A stretch of 39,970 nucleotides of DNA from Myxococcota bacterium (GTDB lineage: Bacteria; Myxococcota_A; Polyangia; Polyangiales; Polyangiaceae). A model generated the notes under the pieces. It made no database searches and was not told the DNA's origin. It saw only the letters and a list, made by a program, of their open reading frames with translations. The translations under genes were made by a program, and so were the position numbers. This document shows positions 8,504 through 18,103 of this stretch, in pieces. Numbering within the stretch: the first letter of the stretch is position 1; every line of letters begins with the position of its first letter. The stretch spans positions 1 through 39,970 of the forward strand of contig CAUJFL010000245.1 of the NCBI GenBank assembly GCA_963169165.1. The letters are read 5' to 3'.

Positions 8504-8542
8504 CGGCGCCACGATAGTAGAGCCGACGCGCGGCTCAACCAC

Positions 8543-9373
8543 TCACGGATCGGCGCCGTCGAAGCGCCCGTCGCGGAACACGAAGCGGGTCGGGCCCGCG
8601 ACCCGTCGCTCGCGGACGCTGTGCGCGGGATCACCCGGCAGCGCCAGGAAGCCCCCGTCGGCGACGAGCTCGGGGCACACCGGCAAGAGGCACTGCGCGT
8701 CGGCGAGCGCGCGGGCGTCGGCGAGCGTCGCGCAACCGCTGAGCAGCTCGAGGACGCGCGCGGTCGGCGGCGCGAGCTGCAGCTCCCCACGCCGCCACGT
8801 CGCGAGCACCTCGGCGGGCGCGCGCCAGAAGCCGTCGGTCGTCTCGTGGGCGTCGTGCTGCCCCGTCTGCCCCGGCGGGCTCGCCAGCAAGAAGAACACG
8901 GCGTCGAAGCGGCGCGGCTCGGCCGCGGGGGTGATCCACCTGCCGAACGGCGCGAGCGCCGAGAGCTCGAGGGTGAGGCCCGCGGCGTCGAGCGCGTCGG
9001 CGAACGAGGCGCCCGCCGCGAGCCGCGCGCGCAGCGACAGCGCCCCGGCCGAGTCGAGCGGCGTGACCGTGGGGACGAGCGCGGCCTCTTCGAGGGCCTC
9101 GCGACACGCGGCGACCGCGAGCGCGCGCGGCGGCTCGGGGGTCTCCTCCAGCTCGAGGGCGCGCGCGTGCAGCGGCTGCGCGTCGAACCTCGGATCGTGA
9201 TCGCCAGGATCGACCTTGCCGCCGGGGAACGCGACGAGGCCGCCCATGAAGCCGCTCTTCGCGTGGCGGACGATGCAGTAGATCTCGAGGCCCGACGACG
9301 ACGGTCGGAGCACGAGCACGGTGGCGGCGGCGCGCGGCGCGACGGGCGCGCGGTGTGGGTCTAGATCGAGCAC
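8543..9373 (-). CDS. Nudix hydrolase, NUDT19/acyl-CoA-diphosphatase-like
   Basis: Protein of 276 residues with a split Nudix box. VAFPGGKVDPGD (48-58) is separated by a ~30-residue insertion from the helix CREALEEAALV (90-100), which carries the REx2EE metal ligands. An insertion between the GG strand and the helix, plus an upstream GFMGGLVAFPGG segment, is the pattern of NUDT19-like and related CoA diphosphatase-type Nudix enzymes. Substrate preference is therefore inferred as a nucleoside-diphosphate-linked compound, perhaps (acyl-)CoA. GTG start at 9373; it is divergent from dksA and lies 39 bp upstream of queD on the same strand, so it may lead a Nudix-queD-BFD transcript. Confidence 0.82.
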   Translation of the reverse strand: MLDLDPHRAPVAPRAAATVLVLRPSSSGLEIYCIVRHAKSGFMGGLVAFPGGKVDPGDHDPRFDAQPLHARALELEETPEPPRALAVAACREALEEAALVPTVTPLDSAGALSLRARLAAGASFADALDAAGLTLELSALAPFGRWITPAAEPRRFDAVFFLLASPPGQTGQHDAHETTDGFWRAPAEVLATWRRGELQLAPPTARVLELLSGCATLADARALADAQCLLPVCPELVADGGFLALPGDPAHSVRERRVAGPTRFVFRDGRFDGADP

Positions 9374-9381
9374 GTTGCCTC

Positions 9382-9409
9382 TTGACGTAGGGGTCCTGGT
9401 GGATACAAC
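9382..9409 (+). promoter_or_regulatory. Sigma-70-like promoter for dksA
   Basis: TTGACG at 9382-9387 and TACAAC at 9404-9409 with a 16-bp spacer. The first matches the -35 consensus at five of six positions and the second the -10 at four of six. The predicted start near 9416 leaves a leader of about 80 nt. The leader has a CCCCTC-ggc-GAGGGG hairpin (9418-9432) and ends with the strong ribosome site GGAGGG at 9481-9486. Confidence 0.5.
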
Positions 9410-9495
9410 TCTCCGCCCCCCTCGGCGAGGGGTTCGAGTGGAGGGGGCGCTCGCCGCCCCGAAAACGACGCGCGGTACAAGGAGGGCAGTCGCCC

Positions 9496-9858
9496 ATGAA
9501 CAAGGCCCAGCTGAAGAAGTTCCGCACCCTGCTCGAAGAGAAGCGCGACGAGATCGTCCGAAAGGCCAAGCAGACCCTCGACGACGACATGGCGCTCGAG
9601 ACCGACGATCTCCCCGACGAGATGGACCTCGCCTCCAGCGAGTATCTCCAGAGCTTCACGTTCCGCCTGCGCGGCCGCGAGAAGGTCTTCCTCGACAAGA
9701 TCCAGAAGGCCCTGATCAAGATCGAGGACGGCTCGTTCGGCGTCTGCGAGGAGTGCGAGGAAGAGATTTCGCTGAAGCGCCTCGAGGCCCGCCCCGAGGC
9801 CACGCTCTGCATCCGCTGCAAGGAGGATCAGGAGCGCGCCGAGAAGGATTTCGGCTGA
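9496..9858 (+). CDS. dksA: DksA/TraR-family zinc-finger RNA polymerase regulator
   Basis: Transcription factor of 120 residues that enters the RNA polymerase secondary channel and, with ppGpp, adjusts promoters during starvation. An N-terminal coiled coil (about 1-75) carries the tip motif D41-x-x-D44-x-A46 (DEMDLA), the signature of functional DksA. The zinc finger has C84-x2-C87-x17-C105-x2-C108, a four-cysteine type. A strong GGAGGG ribosome site lies nine bases upstream of the ATG. Length is shorter than E. coli DksA (151) but usual for this group. It precedes ettA by 81 bp; both proteins help cells cope with low energy or amino acid supply. Confidence 0.92.
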   Translation: MNKAQLKKFRTLLEEKRDEIVRKAKQTLDDDMALETDDLPDEMDLASSEYLQSFTFRLRGREKVFLDKIQKALIKIEDGSFGVCEECEEEISLKRLEARPEATLCIRCKEDQERAEKDFG

Positions 9859-9939
9859 GCGTCGAGGTCGCGACGACGCCGCGACGACCGCGCGGCGCCG
9901 CGCTTTACAGCCCGCCGCACCCGTACGAGAGACGCGGCG

Positions 9940-11610
<1,671 letters not shown>

Positions 11611-11629
11611 CCCGGGCGTTCCGCTCGCC

Positions 11630-11704
11630 GCGCAAAAATCTTTTGCGCAGCCGCGCGGTCGCGAGACTTTCCCAAGGGCTGACGTTCGGGGTAAAAGTCC
11701 CGCG
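11630..11704. terminator. Two inverted repeats downstream of ettA
   Basis: First, GCGCAAAA-atc-TTTTGCGC (11630-11648), a perfect 8-bp stem 20 bp after the ettA stop. The T-run is part of the stem, unlike a classical terminator. Second, a longer imperfect hairpin: CGCGAGACTTTCCC (11660-11673) pairs with GGGGTAAAAGTCCCGCG (11688-11704) with one mismatch and a two-base bulge around a 14-nt loop. It lies 33 bp before the next gene. The first may stop ettA transcription; the second may be in the leader of the next gene. Confidence 0.4.
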
Positions 11705-11737
11705 CCGCAGAGGCTCGTCTCTCGAGAGGACCCCCAC

Positions 11738-13468
11738 GTGAAACCCCGCGCACCGCGTTCGATCGTCTCCGCCTTCGTGCTCGCCTCCCTCGCGCTCTCG
11801 AGCGCCGCCGTGGCCGGGCCCAAAGACTCCGCCGCCCAGAAGCTCGACAAGCAGGCGATGGACGACGACTACCTCAACGTCCGCTTCGACAAGGCGCAGG
11901 AGAAGCTCGAGAAGGCCATCAAGGAGTGCGGCGACAGCGGCTGCGAGACCAAGCTGCGGGCGCAGCTGCACATGCACCTCGGCATCATCCTGGCCAACGC
12001 CGGCAAGAAGGACGAGGCGACCAAGGCCTTCGCCGCCGGCCTCAAGGTCGACCCGAGCGCCGCCCCCGAGAAAGACTTCACGAGCCCCGACGTGCAGAAG
12101 GCGTACGACGCCGCGAAGGGCGGCGCGAAGGCTCCGCCGCCCGACAAGGATCCGCCGAAGCCGGACGCTGGCGAAGACAAGGAGGTCGCGAGCGATCTGA
12201 AGCACGAGCCCGTCAGCGAGGCGCCGGCCAACACGCCGCTGCCGATCTACGTGGCGGCCGAGTCGGGCACGGCGAAGTTCGTCGTGAACTACAAGCCGTT
12301 CGGCGCCGACTGGGTCAAGCTCGAGATGAAGAAAATGGGCCGGGGCTTCGGCGTCGAGATCCCGTGCAAGGACACCAACACCACCGGCGTCCTCAAGTAC
12401 TACATCGTCGCGCAGGACGCGGGCGGCGACGTGACCGGCACGGCCGGCTCGAAGAAGCAGCCGTACGAGGTCCAGATCAAGAGCAAGATCAGCGGCGACG
12501 GCCCGGCGTTCCCCGGCAAGGACCCGCCGAAGGCCTGCAAGAGCAAGGACGCCTGTCCCCCCGGCATCAACGAGCCCGGCTGCGAGGCCGCGACCGTGGG
12601 CTTCGGGTCCAAGTGCACGGGCCCCGGCCAGTGCTCGAAGGCCGACGGCCTCGCTTGCATCGAGGGCACCTGCCAGGTCGGCACCGAGGAGGGCGACGAC
12701 GACGGCGACGGCGACACCGCGCCCGCGAAGAAGAACTGGCTCTCGCTCAGCCTGTCGCTCGACGAGGCGGTCGTCTCGGGCGGCGAGGTCTGCTCCGTCT
12801 CCAGCTACGAGAGCGGCACCTACGCGTGCTTCAAGGACAGCGGCAAGATGTACGATCCGAGCAAGCCGCGCGGCTCCAACCGCGGCACGGTGAGCGGCCC
12901 GCCGTTCGCGCTCGGCACCGCGCGCGTGCTCATCGGCTTCGACCGCCTCATCTCCAAGAAGCAGCCGCTCCTGCTCGGCGTGCGCCTCGGCTACGCGTTC
13001 AACGGGGGCCCGGCGACGCAAGATCTCAAGACCGGCGCCGAGGACAAGAAGTTCTTCGCGCCCCACGCCGAGCTTCGCGCCACGTATTTCATCGGCAAGG
13101 ACGCGCTGACCAAGCTCGGGGTGCGCCCGTTCGTCTACCTGTCGGGCGGCGCGGCGCAGGTCGACGCGAAGGTCTCGGGCATCCCGGTGTCCAACGACTG
13201 CAGCGCGAAATCGACCGCGGGCGCCAACCCCGCCGCGAGCTGCAAGGACACCAACGGCGACGGCAAGCCAGACTCGGTCGACAAGCCGACCAGCATCCCC
13301 GTCGACGCTTACCGCAAGATGGGCACCACGTTCATCGCGGTCGGCGGCGGCATGGTCTACGCGGTCAGCCCGAAGAGCGGCGTGTCGCTCGATCTGAAGA
13401 TCTCCAACTTCTTCGGCTCGTCGGGCATCGCTGTGTCGCAGACGCTGGGCTACGTCTCGGGCTTCTGA
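11738..13468 (+). CDS. Outer-membrane-type secreted protein with TPR-like N-domain and Cys-rich middle
   Basis: Protein of 576 residues, no named family recognised. A Sec signal peptide ends near AVAG (about residue 26). Then comes a helical TPR-like region (30-110, LHMHLGIILANAGKKDEATKAFAAGLKVDP), a Pro/Lys/Asp linker, a beta domain (about 165-250), and a Cys-rich stretch (about 262-315) with CKSKDAC, CTGPGQC and CIEGTC followed by an acidic GDDDGDGD spacer. The C-terminal ~250 residues alternate polar/hydrophobic strands and end in a terminal Phe (GYVSGF), as outer-membrane beta-barrels do. DTNGDGKPDS resembles a calcium-binding thrombospondin-3-type repeat. GTG start at 11738 has AGAGGA seven bases upstream. 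Confidence 0.75.
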   Translation: MKPRAPRSIVSAFVLASLALSSAAVAGPKDSAAQKLDKQAMDDDYLNVRFDKAQEKLEKAIKECGDSGCETKLRAQLHMHLGIILANAGKKDEATKAFAAGLKVDPSAAPEKDFTSPDVQKAYDAAKGGAKAPPPDKDPPKPDAGEDKEVASDLKHEPVSEAPANTPLPIYVAAESGTAKFVVNYKPFGADWVKLEMKKMGRGFGVEIPCKDTNTTGVLKYYIVAQDAGGDVTGTAGSKKQPYEVQIKSKISGDGPAFPGKDPPKACKSKDACPPGINEPGCEAATVGFGSKCTGPGQCSKADGLACIEGTCQVGTEEGDDDGDGDTAPAKKNWLSLSLSLDEAVVSGGEVCSVSSYESGTYACFKDSGKMYDPSKPRGSNRGTVSGPPFALGTARVLIGFDRLISKKQPLLLGVRLGYAFNGGPATQDLKTGAEDKKFFAPHAELRATYFIGKDALTKLGVRPFVYLSGGAAQVDAKVSGIPVSNDCSAKSTAGANPAASCKDTNGDGKPDSVDKPTSIPVDAYRKMGTTFIAVGGGMVYAVSPKSGVSLDLKISNFFGSSGIAVSQTLGYVSGF

Positions 13469-13511
13469 GCGAGGTTCGGGAGGTCTTAGTCTCTCCGGGT
13501 GACTTCCTCGC
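13469..13511 (+). terminator. Hairpin directly after the outer-membrane protein stop
   Basis: GCGAGG (13469-13474) pairs with CCTCGC (13506-13511), enclosing a smaller GGAG / CTCC stem. It begins on the base after the TGA. No T-tract. The remaining ~160 bp up to the acyl-CoA synthetase start show nothing else I recognise. Confidence 0.3.
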
Positions 13512-13670
13512 GTCCTTCGGCCGCTCTGGGTGAAGGTGTGCTCGACCGGGCTGGGCCAAGCCTGCGCGCGCCTTCAGCCTGAGTCAGCTCGAGTTCCGCT
13601 TCGGACTTTACCCCGTGCCCCTCGACCCTCCCAAACCCACGCTGAGCCAGGCGCCCGCCCCGCGCGCTCG

Positions 13671-15518
13671 ATGACGAACGATCTCGTCCAGCTCTTCCTC
13701 GCGCAGGCGCGCGTCTCGGGGCACCGGACCGCGCTGCGCGAGCGAAGGGGCGGCGGCTGGGTGGCGACGACGTGGGCCGAGTGGAGCGAGCGGAGCCACG
13801 CGATCGCGGCGGCGCTGCTCGACCTCGGCGTCGCGGCGGGCGATCGCGTCGCCATCCTCTCGAAGACCCGCAGGGCGTGGGTCGAGGCAGACCTCGGGGT
13901 GCTGCTCGCCGGCGCGGTGACGGTGCCGATCTACCCCTCGGTGCCGGCCGAGCAGGCGCTCTACGTCGTCGCCGACAGCGGCGCGAAGGTCGCTTTCGTC
14001 GAGGATCCGCTGCAGCTCGAGAAGCTCGTCGGCGACGACGCCTGGAGCGGCCTGTCCCACCTCGTGGTGTTCGACGAACGGGCGAGCGACGATCTGCCCG
14101 GCGCGGACGCGCGACGCACCGTGCACGTGCTCGAGGTCGGCTCCCAGGCGCGCGGTCGCACGGCGATGCTCGAGGAGCTCGTCGAGCGCGGGCGTCGCGT
14201 GCTCGACGTCCACCGCGACGAGCTCGCGGCCCGCGCGGCCGGGCTCGCGCCCGACGATCTCGCGACCGTTCTCTACACGTCCGGCACGAGCGGGCCGCCG
14301 AAGGGCGTGATGCTGACGCACCGCAACTTCATCACCGAGATCGAGGCGCTCGCGGAGCGGATGAAGCTCGGCCCCGGCGACGAGCAGCTGCTCTTCTTGC
14401 CGCTCGCGCACGTGTTCGGTCGAATCCTCGAGCTCGCGTCCTGGAAGGTTGGCTACACGACGACGTTCGCCGAGAGCGTCGCGCGCGTCGTCGACGATCT
14501 CGGCGAGGTGCGCCCGACCTTCTTCGGCAGCGTGCCGCGCCTCTTCGAGCGCATCGCGCAGACCGGCGCGGCGAGGGCGCGCGCGCGCGGTCCGCTGTAC
14601 GAGCGCGGCTTCACGTGGGGGTTCGACGTCGGGCGCGAGGTCGCCGAGCTGCGCCGACGCGGCGCGCGCGTGCCGCTGTCGCTCGAGCTGTCGCACAGAT
14701 ACGCTGACAAGCTCGTGCTGTCGCAGGTGCGGCGGCTGTTCGGCGAGCGACTGCGGTTCGCGCTGTCGGGGGGCGCGCCGCTGCCGCGCGAGCTGGGCGA
14801 GTGGTTCGGCGCCGCGGGCGTCACGATCCTCCAGGGATATGGCCTGACCGAGACCACCAGCGCGACGCACGTGTCGACCGAGGACTGCTTCGAGCACGGG
14901 ACGGTCGGGCGCGCGCTGCCCGGCGTCGAGACTCGGATCGAGGACGACGGCGAGGTGCTCGTCCGCGGCCCCAACGTGATGAAGGGCTACTGGCGGCGCC
15001 CCGAGGCGACGTGCGAGGTCATCGACTCCGAGGGCTGGTTCCACACCGGCGACATCGGCGAGCTCGACGCGCGCGGCCTCCTCCGCGTCACCGATCGCAA
15101 GAAGGACCTCATCATCACCTCCGGCGGCAAGAACGTCTCTCCACAGAACGTCGAGGCGCGCCTGACCAGTGAGCCGCTCGTCTCGCAGGCCGTCGTGTAC
15201 GGCGACGGTCGTCCGCACGTCGTCGCGCTGGTCACGCTCGACGAGGCCGCCGCGGTCGCGTGGGCGCGGGCGCACGATCGCGCGGCGACGGCGGCGACGC
15301 TCGCCCACGACCGCGACTTCCGCCGCGAGGTCGAGGCCGAGATCGCGCACGCCAACCAGGGCCTCGCGAGGTTCGAGGCGGTCCGCGCGTTCGCGATCCT
15401 CGACCGGCCGCTCGACGAGGCGCACGGCGAGCTCACCCCGACGCTGAAGCTTCGGCGACGCGCGATCTACGAGCAGCACCGCGAGCTGCTCGAGTCGCTC
15501 TACCCGGCCGAGCCGTGA
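13671..15518 (+). CDS. Long-chain acyl-CoA synthetase (AMP-forming, ANL superfamily)
   Basis: Enzyme of 615 residues that activates fatty acids to acyl-AMP and then acyl-CoA. Core motifs: P-loop YTSGTSGPPKGV (202-213), HVFGR (247-251), GYGLTET (389-395), GWFHTGD (455-461), the DRKKDLIITSGGKNVSPQNVE hinge (475-495) and the C-terminal Lys in TPTLKLRR. The HVFGR and internal FTWGFDVG region resemble the long-chain (FadD15/FAA) branch. ATG at 13671 was chosen since the MTNDLVQLFL start matches the family; upstream in-frame sequence is Arg/Pro-rich and looks non-coding. It ends in a palindrome shared with the convergent lipoprotein gene. Likely membrane-associated on the cytoplasmic face. Confidence 0.92.
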   Translation: MTNDLVQLFLAQARVSGHRTALRERRGGGWVATTWAEWSERSHAIAAALLDLGVAAGDRVAILSKTRRAWVEADLGVLLAGAVTVPIYPSVPAEQALYVVADSGAKVAFVEDPLQLEKLVGDDAWSGLSHLVVFDERASDDLPGADARRTVHVLEVGSQARGRTAMLEELVERGRRVLDVHRDELAARAAGLAPDDLATVLYTSGTSGPPKGVMLTHRNFITEIEALAERMKLGPGDEQLLFLPLAHVFGRILELASWKVGYTTTFAESVARVVDDLGEVRPTFFGSVPRLFERIAQTGAARARARGPLYERGFTWGFDVGREVAELRRRGARVPLSLELSHRYADKLVLSQVRRLFGERLRFALSGGAPLPRELGEWFGAAGVTILQGYGLTETTSATHVSTEDCFEHGTVGRALPGVETRIEDDGEVLVRGPNVMKGYWRRPEATCEVIDSEGWFHTGDIGELDARGLLRVTDRKKDLIITSGGKNVSPQNVEARLTSEPLVSQAVVYGDGRPHVVALVTLDEAAAVAWARAHDRAATAATLAHDRDFRREVEAEIAHANQGLARFEAVRAFAILDRPLDEAHGELTPTLKLRRRAIYEQHRELLESLYPAEP

Positions 15519-15536
15519 GCCGCGCGGCTCACGGCT
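15511..15536. terminator. Perfect 26-nt palindrome holding both convergent stop codons
   Basis: The half-site AGCCGTGAGCCGC is followed exactly by its reverse complement. The plus-strand TGA (15516-15518) and the minus-strand TGA (15531-15529) sit symmetrically, so both genes end CCG-TGA-GCC. In RNA from either strand this folds into a strong GC-rich hairpin, probably a bidirectional terminator or transcript end protector. Confidence 0.6.
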
Positions 15537-16068
15537 GGCAACCACCCACGGTCACGCCGGCGCCCATCACGACCTCGCGGCAACGTCGGCCCTTCCCGCA
15601 CTCGGCGTCGCTGACGCACGCGACCAGGTCCGAGCCCGCGCACGCCGCGCGCGGCATGCAGCTCGCGCGGTCCCACGGGCCTGGCACGCCATCGGCGCGG
15701 AACCCGTCGTCCGAGAGGCAGCACAACACGTCGCGGCCCATGTCGTTCGCCGTGCAGTCGGCGGTCTCGTTGCACGACAGCATGCCCGAGTAGCGGAACT
15801 TGGTCGCCTGCCCGCACTTGTCCGCGGCCTTGCACGTGGCGGGCACGCCCGGGGCGTTGCAGCAGACGCGGCGCGCGCTCTTCGACACGGGGCACGCCTC
15901 CTTGTCTCCGCACGGGACCGAGCCCGGCGTCGACTGCGCGGCGAACGGCGCCGCCGCGCTCACCGCCATCGGCGCGACCTTCGAGGCCGAGGGCGCGCTC
16001 TCGGCCGACGCGGCCTTGCAGCCGACCATCGACGCCAGCGCGAACATCGTCAGGAGCTCTCGCGACAT
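15529..16068 (-). CDS. Cysteine-rich lipoprotein with three C-x5-C repeats
   Basis: Predicted lipoprotein of 179 residues, not recognised by family. The N-terminus MSRELLTMFALASMVGC has a short hydrophobic core and a lipobox-like MVGC (Cys17). An Ala/Ser/Pro-rich linker (18-50) follows, then a domain with 16 cysteines at 53, 59, 69, 70, 79, 85, 99, 105, 116, 117, 137, 143, 151, 157, 163 and 177. They form three units, each opening with C-x5-C; the first two also have a CC pair 9-10 residues later and end with C-x5-C. An even count suggests eight disulfides in an oxidising compartment. Divergent from dnaX, convergent with the acyl-CoA synthetase. Role unknown. Confidence 0.75.
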   Translation of the reverse strand: MSRELLTMFALASMVGCKAASAESAPSASKVAPMAVSAAAPFAAQSTPGSVPCGDKEACPVSKSARRVCCNAPGVPATCKAADKCGQATKFRYSGMLSCNETADCTANDMGRDVLCCLSDDGFRADGVPGPWDRASCMPRAACAGSDLVACVSDAECGKGRRCREVVMGAGVTVGGCQP

Positions 16069-16157
16069 GAGCCGGGCCTACTCGACGGTCTCTCGTCGGG
16101 CCAAGTTTGCGAGCGCGCGGCTTTTCGGCGAAGGGACGCGATGGTACCGCGGTCCGC

Positions 16158-18101
16158 GTGAGTTACCTGGTCCTCGCGCGGAAGTGGCGGCCGCAGACGT
16201 TCTCCGACCTCGTGGGCCAGGAGCACGTGAAGCGCACGCTCGAGAACGCGATCGCCCAGAACCGCGTCGCGCACGCGTTCCTGTTCACCGGCGTCCGCGG
16301 CGTCGGCAAGACCACGAGCGCGCGCATCCTCGCGAAGGCGCTCTGCTGCGAGAAGGGCCCGACGGCGTCTCCCTGCCTGACGTGCTCGGCGTGCGTCGAG
16401 ATCGCGGCGGGGCAAGACCTCGACGTCCAGGAGATCGACGGCGCCAGCTACAACGGCGTCGACGAGGTGCGCCGCCTCCAGGAGGGCATGCCGTTTCGGC
16501 CGCAGCGCGACCGCTTCAAGGTGTTCATCATCGACGAGGTCCACATGCTGTCGACGAACGCGTGGAACGCGTTCTTGAAGACGCTCGAGGAGCCGCCGCC
16601 GCACGTGAAGTTCATCTTCGCGACGACCGAGGTGCACAAGGTGCCCGTCACCATCCTGTCGCGCTGCCAGCGCTACGATTTCCGGATGATCTCGGCCGCG
16701 ACGATCGCCGCGCGCCTGAGGTTCGTGCTCGAGCGCGAGGCGCTCGTGGCCGACGACGCGGCCGTGTCGCTGCTCGCCCGCGAGGCGCGCGGCAGCATGC
16801 GCGACGCGATGAGCCTGCTCGATCAGGCGATCGCGTGGTCGGGCGAGCAGCTCGCCGGCGAAGAGGTCGCGCGCGTGCTCGGGGTCGCCTCTCGCTCCAC
16901 GCTGCTCGAGCTCGCCGCCGCCGTCGTCGAGGGCAAGCCAGACGTCGCGCTGGCCAAGGTGGCGGCGCTCGTCGAGACAGGCCACGATCTCACGCACGTC
17001 ACGCGCGATCTGCTCGGCGTGCTGCGCGATCTGGTGGTGAGCAAGGTCGCGCCGACGTCGCAGACGCTGCTCGATCTCGCCCCCGAAGAGCGCGAGGCGA
17101 CGGGTCAGGTGGCCGCGTCGGCGTCCGCCGACGATCTCGTGCGCGTCCACCAGGGCATGTCGCGCGCGCTCGACGAGATCGTGCGGAGCGGCCTCGCGCG
17201 CGCGTCGCTCGACGTCGCGCTCGTGCGCCTCGCGCTGAGGCCGCCGCTCACCCCCCTCGACGGGATCGTGTCGCGCCTCGCCGAGCTCGAGCGGAGGCTC
17301 GGCGGAGGCGGCCCCCCGCGCGGTGGCGGTGGCGGTGGCGGCGGTGGCGGTGGTGGCGCGCGGATTCAGCCACCCTCGCCGTCTCGCCCTCAACCTCCAC
17401 CGCTCCGGCAGGGCGCCCCGACGTCGACGAGCTTCCGCGACGCGCCGACGAACATCGCCGGCAACAACGCGCTCGCGCTCGCGGAGGTGATCCCGCTGCG
17501 GCGTCCCGCGACGACCGAAGCGCCGCGCCCCGAGCCCGCGCCGCCGCCGCGCCGCGCGACCGAGCCGCCGCCGACGTCACGCCCAACCTCGACGCAGCCC
17601 GGCGCCCAGAAGGCGCAAGCGCGCGCGATCGATCCGTCGATCCCGCTGCCTCCAGTGCCAGAGGGCGTCGACCTCGCCGCTGCGCGCGCGATCGTCGACG
17701 CGCTGCGGGCGGAGCGCCCGTCTTACGCGTCCACGATCGAGCACGGCGCGCTCCGGGCCGCCAACGCGACGAGCCTCGCGCTCGTCTACCCAGAGGGCTC
17801 GTTCCTCGTGCAGCAAGCGCGCGAGCCTCGCGGCCTGGAGGCGCTCGAGAGGGCGGCGCGCGCGACCCTGGGCGACGCGGTCGTCGTGTCGCTCGAAGAG
17901 GGCGCGCTCGCGCACTCGGGGCTCTCGCTGGCTCGGGTCCAGGCGCGCGACGCGTGGGAGCGTCGCGAGGCCGCGCGCGCGGTGCTGCTCGGTCACCCCG
18001 CGGTGCGCGCCGCGATCGACGTGCTCGGCGCGACCGTCGTCGACGTGCGGCTCGACGAGGCGCGCTTGCAAGACGGCCCCACGTCGGGCAACAAGGGGTG
18101 A
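16158..18101 (+). CDS. dnaX: DNA polymerase III subunit gamma/tau
   Basis: Clamp-loader ATPase of 647 residues. GTG at 16158 gives the canonical MSYLVLARKWRPQTF start. Motifs: Walker A GVRGVGKTT (45-53), zinc module with C64, C73, C76 and C79 (CEKG ... PCLTCSAC), Walker B IIDEVH (124-129), sensor 1 FATTE and the SRCQR arginine finger (168-172). Domain III ends near residue 375. A Gly/Pro/Arg linker follows, with a run of glycines (about 388-399) encoded by GGTGGC-like repeats, then a Pro-rich stretch and a C-terminal domain (about 500-647) that would correspond to tau-specific parts. First gene of dnaX-ebfC-recR. Whether a short gamma form is made is not evident. Confidence 0.94.
   Translation: MSYLVLARKWRPQTFSDLVGQEHVKRTLENAIAQNRVAHAFLFTGVRGVGKTTSARILAKALCCEKGPTASPCLTCSACVEIAAGQDLDVQEIDGASYNGVDEVRRLQEGMPFRPQRDRFKVFIIDEVHMLSTNAWNAFLKTLEEPPPHVKFIFATTEVHKVPVTILSRCQRYDFRMISAATIAARLRFVLEREALVADDAAVSLLAREARGSMRDAMSLLDQAIAWSGEQLAGEEVARVLGVASRSTLLELAAAVVEGKPDVALAKVAALVETGHDLTHVTRDLLGVLRDLVVSKVAPTSQTLLDLAPEEREATGQVAASASADDLVRVHQGMSRALDEIVRSGLARASLDVALVRLALRPPLTPLDGIVSRLAELERRLGGGGPPRGGGGGGGGGGGGARIQPPSPSRPQPPPLRQGAPTSTSFRDAPTNIAGNNALALAEVIPLRRPATTEAPRPEPAPPPRRATEPPPTSRPTSTQPGAQKAQARAIDPSIPLPPVPEGVDLAAARAIVDALRAERPSYASTIEHGALRAANATSLALVYPEGSFLVQQAREPRGLEALERAARATLGDAVVVSLEEGALAHSGLSLARVQARDAWERREAARAVLLGHPAVRAAIDVLGATVVDVRLDEARLQDGPTSGNKG
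17321..17356 (+). repeat. GGTGGC-type microsatellite coding polyglycine in dnaX
   Basis: About 36 bp of GGT/GGC glycine codons, mostly alternating GGT-GGC, give a run of twelve glycines in the linker between the ATPase core and the tau-type C-terminus. Lengths in multiples of three keep the frame. Such tracts are prone to replication slippage. Confidence 0.7.
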
Positions 18102-18103
18102 CC

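Noticed and set aside
13469-13670. Possible small gene before the acyl-CoA synthetase (ATG/GTG starts near 13530)
   Set aside because: The upstream extension in the synthetase frame is Arg/Pro/Ala-rich and does not match the family; no ribosome site or other short coding frame was convincing.
17321-17356. GGTGGC tract considered as a CRISPR-like or regulatory repeat
   Set aside because: It is in frame, codes glycine, and has no spacers; it is a coding microsatellite.
15800-18103. Plus-strand frame across dnaX in the frame of ebfC
   Set aside because: Arg-rich shadow of dnaX; only the last 105 codons from the ATG at 18104 are the real ebfC.
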